Source: Phaeosaccion multiseriatum (Eukaryota; Ochrophyta, other classes). From it: DNA of 64,000 nt. Below are positions 28,898 through 39,668 of the stretch, in pieces (positions within the stretch are counted from its first letter, which is position 1; every line of letters begins with the position of its first letter). A model generated the notes under the pieces. It had not been told where the DNA came from, did no database searches, and saw only the letters and a program-made list of their open reading frames with translations. The translations under genes and the position numbers were made by a program. The stretch lies in NCBI GenBank assembly GCA_965112735.1, contig CBCOSG010000002.1, forward strand, positions 44,426 through 108,425, in the 5' to 3' direction.

Positions 28898-31042
28898 ATG
28901 TATGTTTCCTTAAATTGGTTAAAAACCTTGATTAACATTAAGCAACTAACCTTACCTAACCTTTGCAATAGATTAACATTAGCTGGGTTTGAAATTGATA
29001 GTATAACTAAGAAAAAATTGCTTGATACTAATGACTATAGTTTAGATATTAGTATTACAGCAAATCGAGGAGATATGTTTAGTGTTTATGGAATCGCCAA
29101 AGAGATTAGACTATTATTCCAAACTGAACAAACCCAAATAATTTCTTCGTTTAGTCTTTGGCACTACTTTATTCAAAAAAATTATTTTATAACGTGTAGT
29201 TCACAAAATTTTTCTAAAAATAAGTTTTCAGGCTGTTCATTTTTCGGTTTATTAAATGGTATAACTACTAAACCTCTGGTATCCGCAAAATGGGTACAAA
29301 AACGTTTACTCACTGCTAATATATTTCCAACAAGTAGTATTATAGATATTACTAATGTAGTTTTATTAGAAACTGGCTATTTATTTACTGTTTATGACAA
29401 AAAAAAATTACAGAATGTAGTTAAAAATAAAGAACTCTTTTTTACAGTACAATGGTCGCGATCCCAGGTCTCATTTGATAATGTAAATAATGAAAAAATA
29501 AATTTAACAAAAAAAAATTTATTAGTTTTAGTAAATAAAATTCCAATTAAAGTTATTGGGTTAAACCAAATTTATAGTTCATTACCAGACCAATCAACTA
29601 AAGAAATTATTATTGAATGTAGTTTATTTAATCCGATCCAAATCCGTAAATCTACAAATAGTTTAGGATTTCGAACAGAAAGTTCACAGCGTTTAGAAAA
29701 AGATTTAACTTTGGTTGGGTTAGAGCGGGCCCTAATTCGATTAATTTATTTATTTTCTTCTCAGGGTATAAAATGTAATCCTGAGTTTCAAACTTCTTTA
29801 GTACATTTAAATTTGCATTCTTCATATAAAAATAAATTTTATATTCAACAGCAGAATAAAATAATCAAATTAAAATACAAAAGTATAAATCAAATTTTAG
29901 GCGAGATTAATAATACAAGTAAAATAACAAAAAAAACAATTTTTACAAGTCTAATTAATCTTAATTTTAAAATTTTGAAAAAGTCCCTGTCTAACTGCTA
30001 TATACTTATTCCTTTCTCACGTTATAATGATATAAACCAAGAAATCGATCTATTAGAAGAAATTGGTAGAAAAATTGGTTTTAATAAATTTATTTCAATT
30101 CTTCCACTTTCAAACTCCCCTGGTCAATTTTCTCAATTAGAAAAATTAAAACGCAGGTTTAGGGGATATTTATTAAACATAGGGTTAAATGAATTATTTC
30201 AATATACATTATGTAACAAACATATTAATTTCCAACCAACATTACAAAATCCTATTTTACGTGAAAGTAATGCTTTACGTTCTACGTTATTAGATGGATT
30301 ATTAAACCGCTTACAGTTTAACTTTTTTTCTAGAAAAAGTGTATTAGAAGGATTTGAGATAGGACGTACCTATTCCTATAGTCTTAAAAAAGATATAATA
30401 GAAAAAGAAATTCTTAGTGGAATTTTCGGAGGGCAAAGTTATAAGTCAAATTGGAATACTTTAGGAAAGGATTTAAATTGGTTTGAAGCCAAAGGATTAT
30501 TTGAAGAAATTTTTTGTAAACTTAATTTAAAAATTTATTGGGTATTAGACAAATCTAATTTATCACAAGTTTTCGACCCAGGAAAATTGGGACATTTATT
30601 TATTGAAAAAACATATATCGGGCTATTCGGACAGATCCACCCAATCTTAGCAAACAAAAAAAATTTAACAAATAAAATTTTTTTATTTGAGTTAAACCTA
30701 GAAATAATTGAACAATTTTGGCAACCACAAAAATTATTTTCATATAATTTCTATTCTATTTATCCTAGTTCTTCTATTGATTTATCAATTATTCTAAGCA
30801 AACAAATTTCTTTTAAAAGAATTCAAAATTTTATTTATGGCTTAAATCAACCTTTATTAAAAAAAATTTACCTATTTGATTTTTATTCAGGTTCCCCAAT
30901 TCCAAAAGGTTATCAAAGTTTTGGTTTTAAATTAAAATTTCAATCCCAAAATCGAACATTAACAAATTATGAAATTGATAAAGAAATTCAATTTATTAAA
31001 CAAAAATTAAAAAAAGAGTTTATTCTTATTTTTCGTTATTAA
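28898..31042 (+). CDS. pheT: Phenylalanyl-tRNA synthetase beta chain
   Basis: 714 residues. The N-terminal SLNWLKTLINIKQLTLPNLC and the B1-like TANRGDMFSVYGIAKEI, then SLGFRTESSQRLEKDL, the B5-like segment and DINQEIDLLEEIGRKIGFNKF of the catalytic-like domain are all visible, with a C-terminal anticodon-binding FDX domain (LSIILSKQISFKRIQNFIYG). It charges tRNA-Phe with an alpha chain that must be encoded elsewhere, presumably in the nucleus. Plastid copies occur in red algae and some ochrophytes. The tRNA-binding EMAP-like insert of long bacterial forms is not evident. Confidence 0.93.
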   Translation: MYVSLNWLKTLINIKQLTLPNLCNRLTLAGFEIDSITKKKLLDTNDYSLDISITANRGDMFSVYGIAKEIRLLFQTEQTQIISSFSLWHYFIQKNYFITCSSQNFSKNKFSGCSFFGLLNGITTKPLVSAKWVQKRLLTANIFPTSSIIDITNVVLLETGYLFTVYDKKKLQNVVKNKELFFTVQWSRSQVSFDNVNNEKINLTKKNLLVLVNKIPIKVIGLNQIYSSLPDQSTKEIIIECSLFNPIQIRKSTNSLGFRTESSQRLEKDLTLVGLERALIRLIYLFSSQGIKCNPEFQTSLVHLNLHSSYKNKFYIQQQNKIIKLKYKSINQILGEINNTSKITKKTIFTSLINLNFKILKKSLSNCYILIPFSRYNDINQEIDLLEEIGRKIGFNKFISILPLSNSPGQFSQLEKLKRRFRGYLLNIGLNELFQYTLCNKHINFQPTLQNPILRESNALRSTLLDGLLNRLQFNFFSRKSVLEGFEIGRTYSYSLKKDIIEKEILSGIFGGQSYKSNWNTLGKDLNWFEAKGLFEEIFCKLNLKIYWVLDKSNLSQVFDPGKLGHLFIEKTYIGLFGQIHPILANKKNLTNKIFLFELNLEIIEQFWQPQKLFSYNFYSIYPSSSIDLSIILSKQISFKRIQNFIYGLNQPLLKKIYLFDFYSGSPIPKGYQSFGFKLKFQSQNRTLTNYEIDKEIQFIKQKLKKEFILIFRY

Positions 31043-31062
31043 TCGTTATTAAAAAAGTTGTT

Positions 31063-31854
31063 ATGAATTACATTGATAAATATCGTCCAGACTATGGCTC
31101 ATCGCAATTTATTGAAATTTTAAAAAAATATAAATATAATCCTAAAATTGGTGATATTTTAATAGGTATAGTAATGGGTTTTGAACAAAAGCATATTATC
31201 TTAGATATTGGTCTACCTAAAATGGCTTTATTACCCTACACAGAAGTTAATATTAAAAAAGTACCACATCCAGAGCAACTTTTAAAACTTAACGATCTTA
31301 TTGAAGTAACTATTATAGTTTTTCAAACAAAACAATTCCTTGTGTCTTTAAAAAAAACTCATTATCTCTATTTATGGGAACGAATTAAACAAATGGACTA
31401 TGCTAGAAGCTCTATCTATGGAAAAAATGTAGAGTCAACGAGATATGGAAAAATTTTAGATTTTGAAGGGCTAAACGTGTTTGTTCCAAACTCCCACTTA
31501 CCAAGATACTATAGAAAAAAAGTTTATAAAAAAGAATTTTTACCTATAAAATTCATATATGTAAATACCAGAATAGAAAAATTATTGGTTAGTTCAAGAC
31601 TAGCTATATTACAAAAACAGAATTATCTATTAAACGTAGGGATGGTAAAAATAGGCTGTGTGAGTAAAGTTGTTTCTTTTGGTTTATTTATAAATATTCA
31701 TGGGATAAAATGTTTATTACATATTTCTGAAATTTCTAATAAACGAATAGTAAATATAAAAGATTCATATAGAAGAGGAATTCATATTAAAGTAAAAATT
31801 ATTTATTATAGTATTTCTCAAGGACGTGTAGCTCTTTCTAGTAAAAGACTTTAA
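31063..31854 (+). CDS. rps1: 30S ribosomal protein S1
   Basis: 263 residues with three S1-type RNA-binding repeats: GDILIGIVMGFEQKHIILDIG near residue 28, a diverged middle repeat (YGKILDFEGLNVFVPNSHL), and VGMVKIGCVSKVVSFGLFINIHGIKCLLHISEIS near residue 190. It is shorter than bacterial S1, as is usual for plastids. Its stop overlaps the stop of thiS, which comes from the other strand. Confidence 0.94.
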   Translation: MNYIDKYRPDYGSSQFIEILKKYKYNPKIGDILIGIVMGFEQKHIILDIGLPKMALLPYTEVNIKKVPHPEQLLKLNDLIEVTIIVFQTKQFLVSLKKTHYLYLWERIKQMDYARSSIYGKNVESTRYGKILDFEGLNVFVPNSHLPRYYRKKVYKKEFLPIKFIYVNTRIEKLLVSSRLAILQKQNYLLNVGMVKIGCVSKVVSFGLFINIHGIKCLLHISEISNKRIVNIKDSYRRGIHIKVKIIYYSISQGRVALSSKRL

Positions 31855-32078
31855 CCTCCACCTACAATTGTAATAACTTCGATTTCATCATTATTCCTTA
31901 TAGGAGTTATTGACCATTTATTATAAGTACAAAGTTGTTTATTGTGTTCAATTACAATTAAATTTTTATTATAATTAAATAATTTAATAACTTCTAATAT
32001 CGTGATTGGATAAACACTAGATATAGAATAAATTTCGTCGTTTAAAGCAAAGAAGGTTAATAAATTTTTTGTAAGCAT
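31851..32078 (-). CDS. thiS: ThiS, sulfur carrier for thiamine synthesis
   Basis: 75 residues of ubiquitin-like fold ending NDEIEVITIVGGG. The C-terminal diglycine would be thiocarboxylated and give sulfur to the thiazole ring. The protein begins MLTKNLLTFFALNDEIYSI. thiG is the usual partner and is not in this window. It is convergent with rps1, the stop codons sharing two bases. Confidence 0.88.
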   Translation of the reverse strand: MLTKNLLTFFALNDEIYSISSVYPITILEVIKLFNYNKNLIVIEHNKQLCTYNKWSITPIRNNDEIEVITIVGGG

Positions 32079-32153
32079 TAGTAATTGTATTATATTATTA
32101 TTTGTTCCAATATATTATACTCTTCTTAGTAGAGTACATAATATTCTACGTAA

Positions 32154-32227
32154 GGCGAATGTAGCCAAGTGGTTAAGGCATTGGGTTGTGATTCCAACAT
32201 TCGCGGGTTCAAGTCCCGTCTTTCGCC
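32154..32227 (+). tRNA. trnH: tRNA-His (GUG)
   Basis: 74 bases including the extra 5' G at -1 that pairs with the discriminator C, a tRNA-His identity mark. The anticodon loop TTGTGAT gives GUG and the T arm is GCGGG/CCCGT. One T-T mismatch is seen in the acceptor stem. Confidence 0.93.
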
Positions 32228-32459
32228 CCTATTCAATTTAAAGTTTAGATTTATTATATAGGAAATAATTATTAAATTTTTTTGAATACGGCATTATTGT
32301 CTTGTTTATTATGATAGTAATTGATTTCTTTAATATATGTTGTATTAAAAAACTTTACAAAATGGAAAAAGTATAATATACTATAGTATTGAAAACTCAT
32401 TTTCGAATTCTAAAAAAATTCTTCAAATCTTGAGCGTTTCTTATTTTTTTGTTACTAAT

Positions 32460-32465
32460 AAGGAG
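32460..32465 (+). promoter_or_regulatory. Shine-Dalgarno site of psaA
   Basis: AAGGAG sits 7 bases before the ATG at 32473. It supports that ATG over the in-frame TTG at 32449, which would place the site inside the coding region. Confidence 0.8.
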
Positions 32466-32472
32466 AACTACA

Positions 32473-34722
32473 ATGAGCTCAAAAGGGCAAGCAACAAAAA
32501 TTAAAGTTTTAGTAGATCGTGATGCTGTTGAAACAAATTTTAAAAAATGGGCAGAACCAGGGCATTTCGCGAGAACCCTAGCTAAAGGTCCAAAGACAAC
32601 AACTTGGATTTGGAATCTGCATGCAGATGCACATGATTTTGATATTCAAACAAGTTCTTTAGAAGATGTTTCGAGAAAAATTTTTAGTGCACATTTTGGA
32701 CAACTGTCAATCATTTTTTTATGGTTAAGTGGAATGCATTTTCATGGCGCATATTTTTCCAACTATTTAGCCTGGCTAAATAACCCAACAACTATTAAGC
32801 CAAGTGCGCAAGTAGTTTGGCCTATTGTTGGACAAGAAATATTAAATGGAGATGTTGGAGGAAATTTCCAAGGTGTACAGATAACATCAGGATTCTTTCA
32901 ACTATGGCGTTCAGAAGGAATTACAAGTGAAATTGAATTATACTGGATCGCAATTGGAGCTTTAGTTATGTCCGGATTAATGCTATTCGGGGGCTGGTTT
33001 CATTACCACAAAGCAGCTCCTAAATTAGAATGGTTTCAAAATGCTGAATCTATGTTAAATCATCATTTATCTGGATTACTTGGGCTTGGTTGTTTATCAT
33101 GGGCTGGTCACCAAATCCATATTGCACTTCCAATTAATAAATTGTTAGATGCTGGAGTAGCCTCACAAGAAATTCCTTTACCTCATGAATTTTTAATTAA
33201 TAGAGAATTAATAGCACAACTATATCCAAGTTTTTATAAAGGGTTAGTTCCATTTTTCTCTGGTCATTGGAATGATTATTCAGATTTTCTAACGTTTAAA
33301 GGAGGATTAAATCCTATAACAGGTGGACTGTGGTTGAGTGATATTGCGCACCATCATCTGGCGTTAGCCGTATTATTTATTTTTGCTGGACATATGTACC
33401 GAACAAATTGGGGTATTGGTCACAGTATGAAAGAAATTTTAGAATCTCACAAAGGGCCTTTTACAGGTGATGGACACTTAGGGTTATATGAAATTTTAAC
33501 GACATCATGGCATGCTCAATTAGCTATTAATTTAGCTATGTTAGGTTCTTTAAGTATTATTGTTGCACATCATATGTATGCAATGCCGCCATATCCGTAT
33601 ATTGCTACAGATTATGCGACACAATTGTCTTTATTTACTCACCATATGTGGATTGGTGGATTTTGTGTTGTTGGTGGAGCTGCACACGGAGCTATTTTTA
33701 TGGTTCGTGATTATAACCCAGCCCAAAATTACAATAATCTATTAGATCGAGTAATTCGTCACCGAGACTCCATTATCTCTCATTTAAATTGGGTATGTAT
33801 ATTCTTAGGGTTTCATAGTTTTGGACTATACATTCATAATGATACAATGCGTGCTCTAGGTCGTTCACAAGATATGTTTTCTGATACTGCTCTACAATTA
33901 CAACCAATTTTTGCTCAATGGGTTCAAAATATTCATTTATTAGCTCCTGGAAATACAGCTCCTAATGCTTTAACAACAGCAAGTTATGTTTTTGGAGGAG
34001 ATATTGTTTCTATTGGATCCAAAATTGCTATCATGCCAATTAAACTGGGCACAGCAGATTTTTTAGTACATCATATTCATGCTTTTACTATTCATGTAAC
34101 TGTTTTGATATTATTAAAAGGTGTTCTTTATGCGCGAAGTTCTAAACTAATTCCGGATAAAGCAAATTTAGGTTTCCGTTTCCCATGTGATGGTCCTGGT
34201 CGTGGTGGTACATGTCAAGTTTCAGCTTGGGATCATGTCTTCTTAGGTTTATTCTGGATGTATAATTCATTATCAATAGTAATTTTTCACTTCAGTTGGA
34301 AAATGCAATCGGATGTTTGGGGTTCAGTTACTCCTACAGGAGTTGTTTCCCATATTACGGGTGGTAATTTTGCACAAAGTGCATTAACTATTAATGGATG
34401 GTTACGTGACTTTTTATGGTCACAAGCTTCACAAGTTATTCAATCATATGGATCTGCTTTATCAGCTTATGGTTTAATTTTCTTAGGAGCGCATTTTATT
34501 TGGGCATTTAGTCTTATGTTTTTATTCAGTGGTCGTGGCTATTGGCAAGAGCTTATTGAATCTATTGTGTGGGCACATAATAAATTAAAAGTTGCTCCGG
34601 CTATTCAACCTCGAGCATTAAGTATTACACAAGGTCGTGCAGTAGGTTTGGCACATTATTTATTAGGTGGTATTGGTACGACATGGGCATTCTTTTTAGC
34701 AAGAATTATTTCGGTAGGATAA
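32473..34722 (+). CDS. psaA: Photosystem I P700 apoprotein A1
   Basis: 749 residues with eleven membrane helices and the FX cluster motif [18 protein letters not shown] in the fourth fifth of the protein. The start [17 protein letters not shown] is diverged from the usual MTISPPEREAKK but aligns from KVLVDRD onward. It binds P700, antenna chlorophylls and half of the 4Fe-4S cluster FX. psaB follows 22 bases later. Confidence 0.98.
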   Translation: MSSKGQATKIKVLVDRDAVETNFKKWAEPGHFARTLAKGPKTTTWIWNLHADAHDFDIQTSSLEDVSRKIFSAHFGQLSIIFLWLSGMHFHGAYFSNYLAWLNNPTTIKPSAQVVWPIVGQEILNGDVGGNFQGVQITSGFFQLWRSEGITSEIELYWIAIGALVMSGLMLFGGWFHYHKAAPKLEWFQNAESMLNHHLSGLLGLGCLSWAGHQIHIALPINKLLDAGVASQEIPLPHEFLINRELIAQLYPSFYKGLVPFFSGHWNDYSDFLTFKGGLNPITGGLWLSDIAHHHLALAVLFIFAGHMYRTNWGIGHSMKEILESHKGPFTGDGHLGLYEILTTSWHAQLAINLAMLGSLSIIVAHHMYAMPPYPYIATDYATQLSLFTHHMWIGGFCVVGGAAHGAIFMVRDYNPAQNYNNLLDRVIRHRDSIISHLNWVCIFLGFHSFGLYIHNDTMRALGRSQDMFSDTALQLQPIFAQWVQNIHLLAPGNTAPNALTTASYVFGGDIVSIGSKIAIMPIKLGTADFLVHHIHAFTIHVTVLILLKGVLYARSSKLIPDKANLGFRFPCDGPGRGGTCQVSAWDHVFLGLFWMYNSLSIVIFHFSWKMQSDVWGSVTPTGVVSHITGGNFAQSALTINGWLRDFLWSQASQVIQSYGSALSAYGLIFLGAHFIWAFSLMFLFSGRGYWQELIESIVWAHNKLKVAPAIQPRALSITQGRAVGLAHYLLGGIGTTWAFFLARIISVG

Positions 34723-34744
34723 AAATAAAAAGATAAAAATTATT

Positions 34745-36949
34745 ATGGCAACTAAATTTCCAAAATTTAGCCAAGCCCTTGCACAAGATCCAACAACACG
34801 AAGAATTTGGTACGGAATTGCAACGGCGCATGACTTTGAAACTCATGATGGTATGACGGAAGAAACTTTGTATCAAAAAATATTTGCTTCTCATTTTGGG
34901 CATTTAGCAATAATATTCCTTTGGACATCCGGTAATTTATTTCATGTAGCTTGGCAAGGAAATTTTGAACAATGGGTACTTAATCCATTAAAAGTTAAAC
35001 CTATTGCTCATACGATTTGGGATCCTCATTTTGGTGAACCAGCAATTAAAGCATTTACGAAAGGAGGAGCATTTTATCCAGTAAATATTGCTTACTCTGG
35101 AGTTTATCATTGGTGGTATACAATTGGGATGAGAACAAACAATGATTTATATAGAGGTTCTTTAGGACTAATATTATTATCAATATTATTATTGTTTGCT
35201 GGATGGGTACATTTACAACCTAAATTCCGTCCTAGTTTATCTTGGTTTAAGAATAATGAATCTCGATTAAATCATCATCTTTCTGGCTTATTTGGAGTGA
35301 GTTCACTTGCTTGGACAGGCCACTTAGTCCATGTAGCAATTCCTGCGTCACGTGGGATTAGAGTTGATTGGAACAATTTTTTAACAACTCCTCCTTATTC
35401 TGAAGGATTAACACCCTTTTTTAATGGTAACTGGAGTATTTATGCTCAAAACCCTGACAGTGGAAATCATATTTTTGGAACTAGTACAGGTGCAGGAACA
35501 GCAATTTTAACTTTTTTAGGTGGATTTCATCCTCAATCACAATCACTTTGGTTAACTGATATTGCACACCATCATTTAGCAATTGCTGTTGTTTTCATTG
35601 TTGCTGGACACATGTATCGTACTAATTTTAATATTGGACATGATATGAAAGAAATCTTAGATGCACACCGTCCTCCAGGTGGTCGTCTAGGAGCAGGTCA
35701 TAGAAATCTATTTGTTACAATTACAGAATCTTTACATATGCAGTTAGGTTTAGCGTTAGCATCTTTAGGAGTTGCTACTTCTTTAGTAGCTCAACATATG
35801 TATGCAATTCCTCCTTATGCTTTCATGGCCAAAGATTTTACAACTCAAGCAGCGTTATATACACATCATCAATATATAGCTGGATTTTTAATGGTAGGGG
35901 CATTTGCCCATGGTGCAATTTTCTTTGTCCGAGATTATGATCCTGAGCTGAATAAAAACAATGTGTTAGCTAGAATGCTAGAACATAAAGAGGCTATTAT
36001 TTCTCATTTAAGTTGGGTGAGTTTATTTTTAGGTTTTCATACATTGGGGCTTTATATTCATAATGATACGGTTGTGGCTTTTGGTCAACCTGAAAAACAA
36101 ATTTTAATCGAACCAGTATTTGCACAATTTATTCAAGCAGCTTCGGGAAAAGCTTTATACGGTTTTGATGTTTTATTATCTTCTTCACAAAGTCCAGCAG
36201 CTAGTGCAAGCAGTGAAATTTGGCTTCCTGGTTGGTTAGACGCTGTAAATAATGATAAAAATAGTTTATTCTTAACTATTGGGCCTGGAGATTTTTTAGT
36301 CCATCATGCCATTGCGTTAGGTTTACATACTACTACATTAATTCTAGTTAAAGGTGCTCTTGATGCGCGTGGATCAAAATTAATGCCAGATAAAAAAGAT
36401 TTTGGTTATAGTTTCCCTTGTGATGGTCCAGGGCGTGGTGGTACATGTGACATTTCTGCATGGGATGCTTTCTATTTAGCTATGTTCTGGATGTTAAATA
36501 CTATTGGATGGGTAACTTTTTATTGGCATTGGAAACATGTAACTATATGGCAAGGAAACGCTGCTCAATTTAATGAATCCTCAAATTATTTAATGGGTTG
36601 GTTACGTGATTATCTATGGTTAAATTCATCGCCATTAATTAACGGTTACAATCCATATGGAATGAATAGCTTATCTGTGTGGGCTTGGATGTTCTTGTTT
36701 GGTCATTTAGTTTGGGCAACAGGTTTTATGTTCCTAATTTCATGGCGTGGCTATTGGCAAGAGTTAATTGAAACTTTAGTATGGGCTCATGAACGAACTC
36801 CATTAGCTAATTTATTACGTTGGAAAGATAAGCCAGTTGCTTTATCTATTGTTCAAGCTCGATTAGTTGGATTAGCTCACTTCACAGTAGGTTATATCTT
36901 AACTTATGCAGCTTTTGTAATTGCATCAACAGCTGGTAAATTTGGTTAA
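34745..36949 (+). CDS. psaB: Photosystem I P700 apoprotein A2
   Basis: 734 residues starting [20 protein letters not shown]. It has eleven membrane helices and the FX motif [18 protein letters not shown]. It forms the heterodimeric core with PsaA. A small stem-loop follows the gene before rps14. Confidence 0.99.
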   Translation: MATKFPKFSQALAQDPTTRRIWYGIATAHDFETHDGMTEETLYQKIFASHFGHLAIIFLWTSGNLFHVAWQGNFEQWVLNPLKVKPIAHTIWDPHFGEPAIKAFTKGGAFYPVNIAYSGVYHWWYTIGMRTNNDLYRGSLGLILLSILLLFAGWVHLQPKFRPSLSWFKNNESRLNHHLSGLFGVSSLAWTGHLVHVAIPASRGIRVDWNNFLTTPPYSEGLTPFFNGNWSIYAQNPDSGNHIFGTSTGAGTAILTFLGGFHPQSQSLWLTDIAHHHLAIAVVFIVAGHMYRTNFNIGHDMKEILDAHRPPGGRLGAGHRNLFVTITESLHMQLGLALASLGVATSLVAQHMYAIPPYAFMAKDFTTQAALYTHHQYIAGFLMVGAFAHGAIFFVRDYDPELNKNNVLARMLEHKEAIISHLSWVSLFLGFHTLGLYIHNDTVVAFGQPEKQILIEPVFAQFIQAASGKALYGFDVLLSSSQSPAASASSEIWLPGWLDAVNNDKNSLFLTIGPGDFLVHHAIALGLHTTTLILVKGALDARGSKLMPDKKDFGYSFPCDGPGRGGTCDISAWDAFYLAMFWMLNTIGWVTFYWHWKHVTIWQGNAAQFNESSNYLMGWLRDYLWLNSSPLINGYNPYGMNSLSVWAWMFLFGHLVWATGFMFLISWRGYWQELIETLVWAHERTPLANLLRWKDKPVALSIVQARLVGLAHFTVGYILTYAAFVIASTAGKFG

Positions 36950-36974
36950 CTTTTTTTACTAATTGAAATTCGAA

Positions 36975-37003
36975 CCAGATAAAAAAATAAAAATTTTATC
37001 TGG
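36975..37003 (+). terminator. 10-bp hairpin after psaB
   Basis: Arms CCAGATAAAA (36975-36984) and TTTTATCTGG (36994-37003) are exact complements with a 9-base loop, 26 bases after the psaB stop. It probably stabilises the psaA-psaB message. Confidence 0.5.
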
Positions 37004-37035
37004 GTAAAATAAATATAAATAAAAACAAATTTTAA

Positions 37036-37338
37036 ATGGCAAAAATATCGATAGTACGGCGCAATAATAAAAGAAAAAAATTAGTTCAAAAATATTCTTT
37101 AGAAAGACAATCTCTTTTAAAAAAATTAAAAGAAACAGAAACGCTCCGATCGAAATTAAATATTCAAAAAGCTTTACAACAATTACCTAGAAACAGTTCT
37201 AAAGTTCGGGTAAGGAATAGATGTTGGTTAACAGGCCGAGGAAATGGTGTTTATCGTGATTTTGGATTATGTCGCCATATGATTAAAAAAATGGCTCATA
37301 ATTGTTTTTTACCTGGTCTCCGCAAAGCAAGTTGGTAA
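37036..37338 (+). CDS. rps14: 30S ribosomal protein S14
   Basis: 100 residues, the long zinc-free form, ending NRCWLTGRGNGVYRDFGLCRH then GLRKASW, the S14 signature. The position after psaB is shared with many plastids. Confidence 0.97.
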   Translation: MAKISIVRRNNKRKKLVQKYSLERQSLLKKLKETETLRSKLNIQKALQQLPRNSSKVRVRNRCWLTGRGNGVYRDFGLCRHMIKKMAHNCFLPGLRKASW

Positions 37339-37370
37339 ATATTAGAATAAAAAAATTTAGATAGTCAAAT

Positions 37371-37420
37371 TAAATGAAAATGTAGAAAGTATTTATTATA
37401 CTTTTTCATTTCTATATTTA
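37371..37420. terminator. Imperfect hairpin between convergent rps14 and petG
   Basis: Arms 37371-37391 and 37399-37420 pair over most positions with one or two bulges and a short TTATTA-like loop. It lies between two convergent gene ends and could serve both. Confidence 0.4.
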
Positions 37421-37424
37421 ATAA

Positions 37425-37556
37425 TTAGAATAAACCAAATTGGTCTAAACCAATCTGATCTGAACGGCGGTATTGTAAATAAGCAACAACAAATAAACCA
37501 ATTAAAGTGACTGGAATAAGACCAAGAACCATTCCAAATAAAAGAGGTTCAATCAT
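37425..37556 (-). CDS. petG: Cytochrome b6f subunit V, C-terminally extended
   Basis: 43 residues against the usual 37-38. [18 protein letters not shown] and [13 protein letters not shown] match PetG; the extra DQFGLF repeats the preceding DQIGL. The DNA shows a near-exact 15-base tandem duplication that created the extension without changing frame. PetG is a single-helix subunit needed for b6f stability. Confidence 0.93.
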   Translation of the reverse strand: MIEPLLFGMVLGLIPVTLIGLFVVAYLQYRRSDQIGLDQFGLF

Positions 37557-37654
37557 AAAAAAGTAAGTATTATAACTATCGAGTAATCGATTTATTGTAT
37601 AGACAAAAATTTAATATCGACTCATTAATTTTATATTAAAAATTTTATTTTTTA

Positions 37655-37789
37655 TTAACGGAAACCTACAGCAGCTTGCCAGACAAAAGCTAATAATAAG
37701 AAAAATACTGGAACAGCCGGTAAGATATCAACAATAGGACTAAAAATTACATAAGCGTCAGGCAATTTCGTTAATACTATACTTTCCAT
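37655..37789 (-). CDS. psbK: Photosystem II subunit K
   Basis: 44 residues. The mature part [20 protein letters not shown] and the tail [14 protein letters not shown] are typical of PsbK; the first seven residues are the short cleaved presequence. It is a single-helix subunit near CP43, upstream of petG on the same strand. Confidence 0.96.
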   Translation of the reverse strand: MESIVLTKLPDAYVIFSPIVDILPAVPVFFLLLAFVWQAAVGFR

Positions 37790-37962
37790 AATAATTTGAC
37801 CCTAATTAGAAAAAAATAATTATAATAATTTGTTTAATGAAATAAACTTATGTATGAATATACTACCCTTAAAAGTTATTAAAGAATAAAAGAAACGGAT
37901 GTTATTTTTTAAATAACCAACTATATTATATAACATACTACATTATTATTATAAAACCCTAT

Positions 37963-38163
37963 ATGTCATCGGCAATTGTTATTCAAATTTTAACAAGTCT
38001 ATTTATTTTACTATCTATAGGTTTAGGTCTTACAGTTCCAGTAGCTTTAGCAATTCCAGGTCGGTGGAATCCTACCTATAAAAGTAGACTTATAAAGTCT
38101 ACAAGTGTTTGGACTTTATTAATTATTTTAATTACGTTCTTTAACACTTTCGCAACTACTTAA
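37963..38163 (+). CDS. psbZ: Photosystem II subunit Z
   Basis: 66 residues with two membrane helices joined by VPVALAIPGRWNPTYKS, and the ending WTLLIILITFFNTFAT. This agrees with PsbZ (Ycf9) in length and layout, although the sequence is diverged. It lies at the photosystem II periphery. Confidence 0.85.
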   Translation: MSSAIVIQILTSLFILLSIGLGLTVPVALAIPGRWNPTYKSRLIKSTSVWTLLIILITFFNTFATT

Positions 38164-38439
38164 GCTTAGCTTAGATGGGAATTTTTTAGGAATCCAGTAT
38201 TAAAATTATTATATTTGAATAATTAAAAAACGTACAATTTAGTACTACGTAATAAATATATAATGTATACGAACAATATTTGCTAAATATTAAGGGAAAA
38301 TTAAATTTAGAAGCTTGTCTAAGTAATTAAATACTTAATAAAAAAAAATTTAAACATACAGGAAAGGAAAAATAAATTATACAAATAATTGTTATTAAAA
38401 TAACTAATTATAAATAATAGATAGTCTGGAGAAATAATT

Positions 38440-38757
38440 TTGAATAATTCTATTTTATTAGTTAAAATACTTAAAAAACCACAGCAAGTTTTTTTCAGCA
38501 ACGATATTATGTCTGCGGAAGTTCTTGTACGTTTTCGTTGCCCAATAAATTATCAAATTTATAATATTGGTCTTGCTGTGTTCTGGGGTAGCTCAGCTAC
38601 TATCCTTTTAGAATATTATAAAAAAAATGATTATATCATACTAGAGGGTACTGTTGGATTTAAAAAAGTTTTTTTAGATGATAATGGTAAGAACAGCCCA
38701 AAAGATTTAGAAATATCAGTCTTAAATTTTCACCCTTTTCTGATTAGTAGTTATTAA
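38440..38757 (+). CDS. ycf41: Ycf41, single-strand-binding-like OB-fold protein
   Basis: 105 residues from a TTG start at 38440, preceded by GGAG at 38428. MNNSILLVKILKKPQQVFF and NIGLAVFWGSS with YKKNDYIILEGTVGF follow the OB-fold pattern of Ycf41, a plastid family related to single-strand DNA-binding proteins. The next Met (residue 24) would lose the first strand, so TTG is favoured. Function in plastids is untested as far as I know. Confidence 0.75.
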   Translation: MNNSILLVKILKKPQQVFFSNDIMSAEVLVRFRCPINYQIYNIGLAVFWGSSATILLEYYKKNDYIILEGTVGFKKVFLDDNGKNSPKDLEISVLNFHPFLISSY

Positions 38758-38807
38758 AAAGAATAATAATAACAGTATCGGTAATAAAAAAAATAATAAA
38801 AAAAAAT

Positions 38808-39257
38808 ATGGATTTTATCAAACCTTATAATAATGATCCTTCTGTAGGACATTTATCTACACCTATTACAACATCGGCAGTAACAAATATAATTTTATCA
38901 AATTTACCAGCATATCGTCCTAATATGTCACCAATTCTTCGTGGTTTAGAAGTAGGTATGGCCCATGGGTATTTATTACTTGGTCCATTTAATACATTGG
39001 GACCGTTAAGAAATTCTAAATTTAGTCTTATGGTTGCTGTTTTATCTACTATTGGCCTAGTAACAATTTTAACACTTTGTTTAGTTATCTACGGAAAAGT
39101 GACATTTAAACCTGAGGATGAAAAAAGTCGTTGGCATGAGTTATTTAATACTCGACCATGGGAAAATTTTACTTCTGGTTTTCTAATCGGAGCCTATGGA
39201 GGAGTTGGTTTTGGCTATGTAATATTATTAACTTTACAATCAGGGGGTAATTCATAA
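38808..39257 (+). CDS. psaL: Photosystem I subunit XI
   Basis: 149 residues with DFIKPYNNDPSVGHLSTPIT at the start, LPAYRPNMSPILRGLEVGMAHG, and two to three membrane helices. PsaL drives trimer formation in cyanobacteria and binds antenna in algae. The stop shares a base with the acpP start. Confidence 0.97.
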   Translation: MDFIKPYNNDPSVGHLSTPITTSAVTNIILSNLPAYRPNMSPILRGLEVGMAHGYLLLGPFNTLGPLRNSKFSLMVAVLSTIGLVTILTLCLVIYGKVTFKPEDEKSRWHELFNTRPWENFTSGFLIGAYGGVGFGYVILLTLQSGGNS

Positions 39258-39559
39258 TGAATACGGCAACAAATAAAAAAACGCCTACTCAAAACAGTAG
39301 TAAAGAATATATTTTTACAGAAATCGCTCGCATTGTGTCAGCGCATTTGTGTGTAGAATCGTCATCTATTGTCTCAGATTCTAACTTCTCAGATTTAGGT
39401 GCTGATTCTTTAGATATTGTAGAAATGGTGATGTCTATGGAAGAAGCCTTTGGTATTCCAATGCGAGACCTGAAAGCATTAGATATTGAAACTGTTGGTC
39501 AGGCTGTTTCTTTTGTGCAAAAAAGATTAACCGCGAAAATTGTTAATGAGACGAAATAA
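39257..39559 (+). CDS. acpP: Acyl carrier protein
   Basis: 100 residues. The phosphopantetheine attachment motif GADSLDIVEMVM places the modified serine at residue 51. The acidic helix EEAFGIPMRDLKALDIETVG is typical. It carries acyl groups in plastid fatty acid synthesis. The ATG overlaps the psaL stop by one base (TAATG), implying coupled translation of two unrelated proteins. Confidence 0.96.
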   Translation: MNTATNKKTPTQNSSKEYIFTEIARIVSAHLCVESSSIVSDSNFSDLGADSLDIVEMVMSMEEAFGIPMRDLKALDIETVGQAVSFVQKRLTAKIVNETK

Positions 39560-39634
39560 TAAGACGAAAAAAAAATAATTCAATATGCTTGACATATCAA
39601 AGATAACCAATATACTGATATAACGCTTTACAGC

Positions 39635-39668
39635 ACTATACATACAAAATATTATTTGTATGTATAGT
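39635..39668 (+). terminator. 14-bp perfect hairpin after acpP
   Basis: ACTATACATACAAA (39635-39648) pairs exactly with 39655-39668 around a 6-base loop, about 75 bases after acpP. It probably ends the psaL-acpP transcript and marks the border of the decayed zone that follows. Confidence 0.6.

Noticed and set aside
32449-32472. TTG start for psaA eight codons upstream
   Set aside because: The ribosome binding site would then be inside the gene; ATG at 32473 is well placed.
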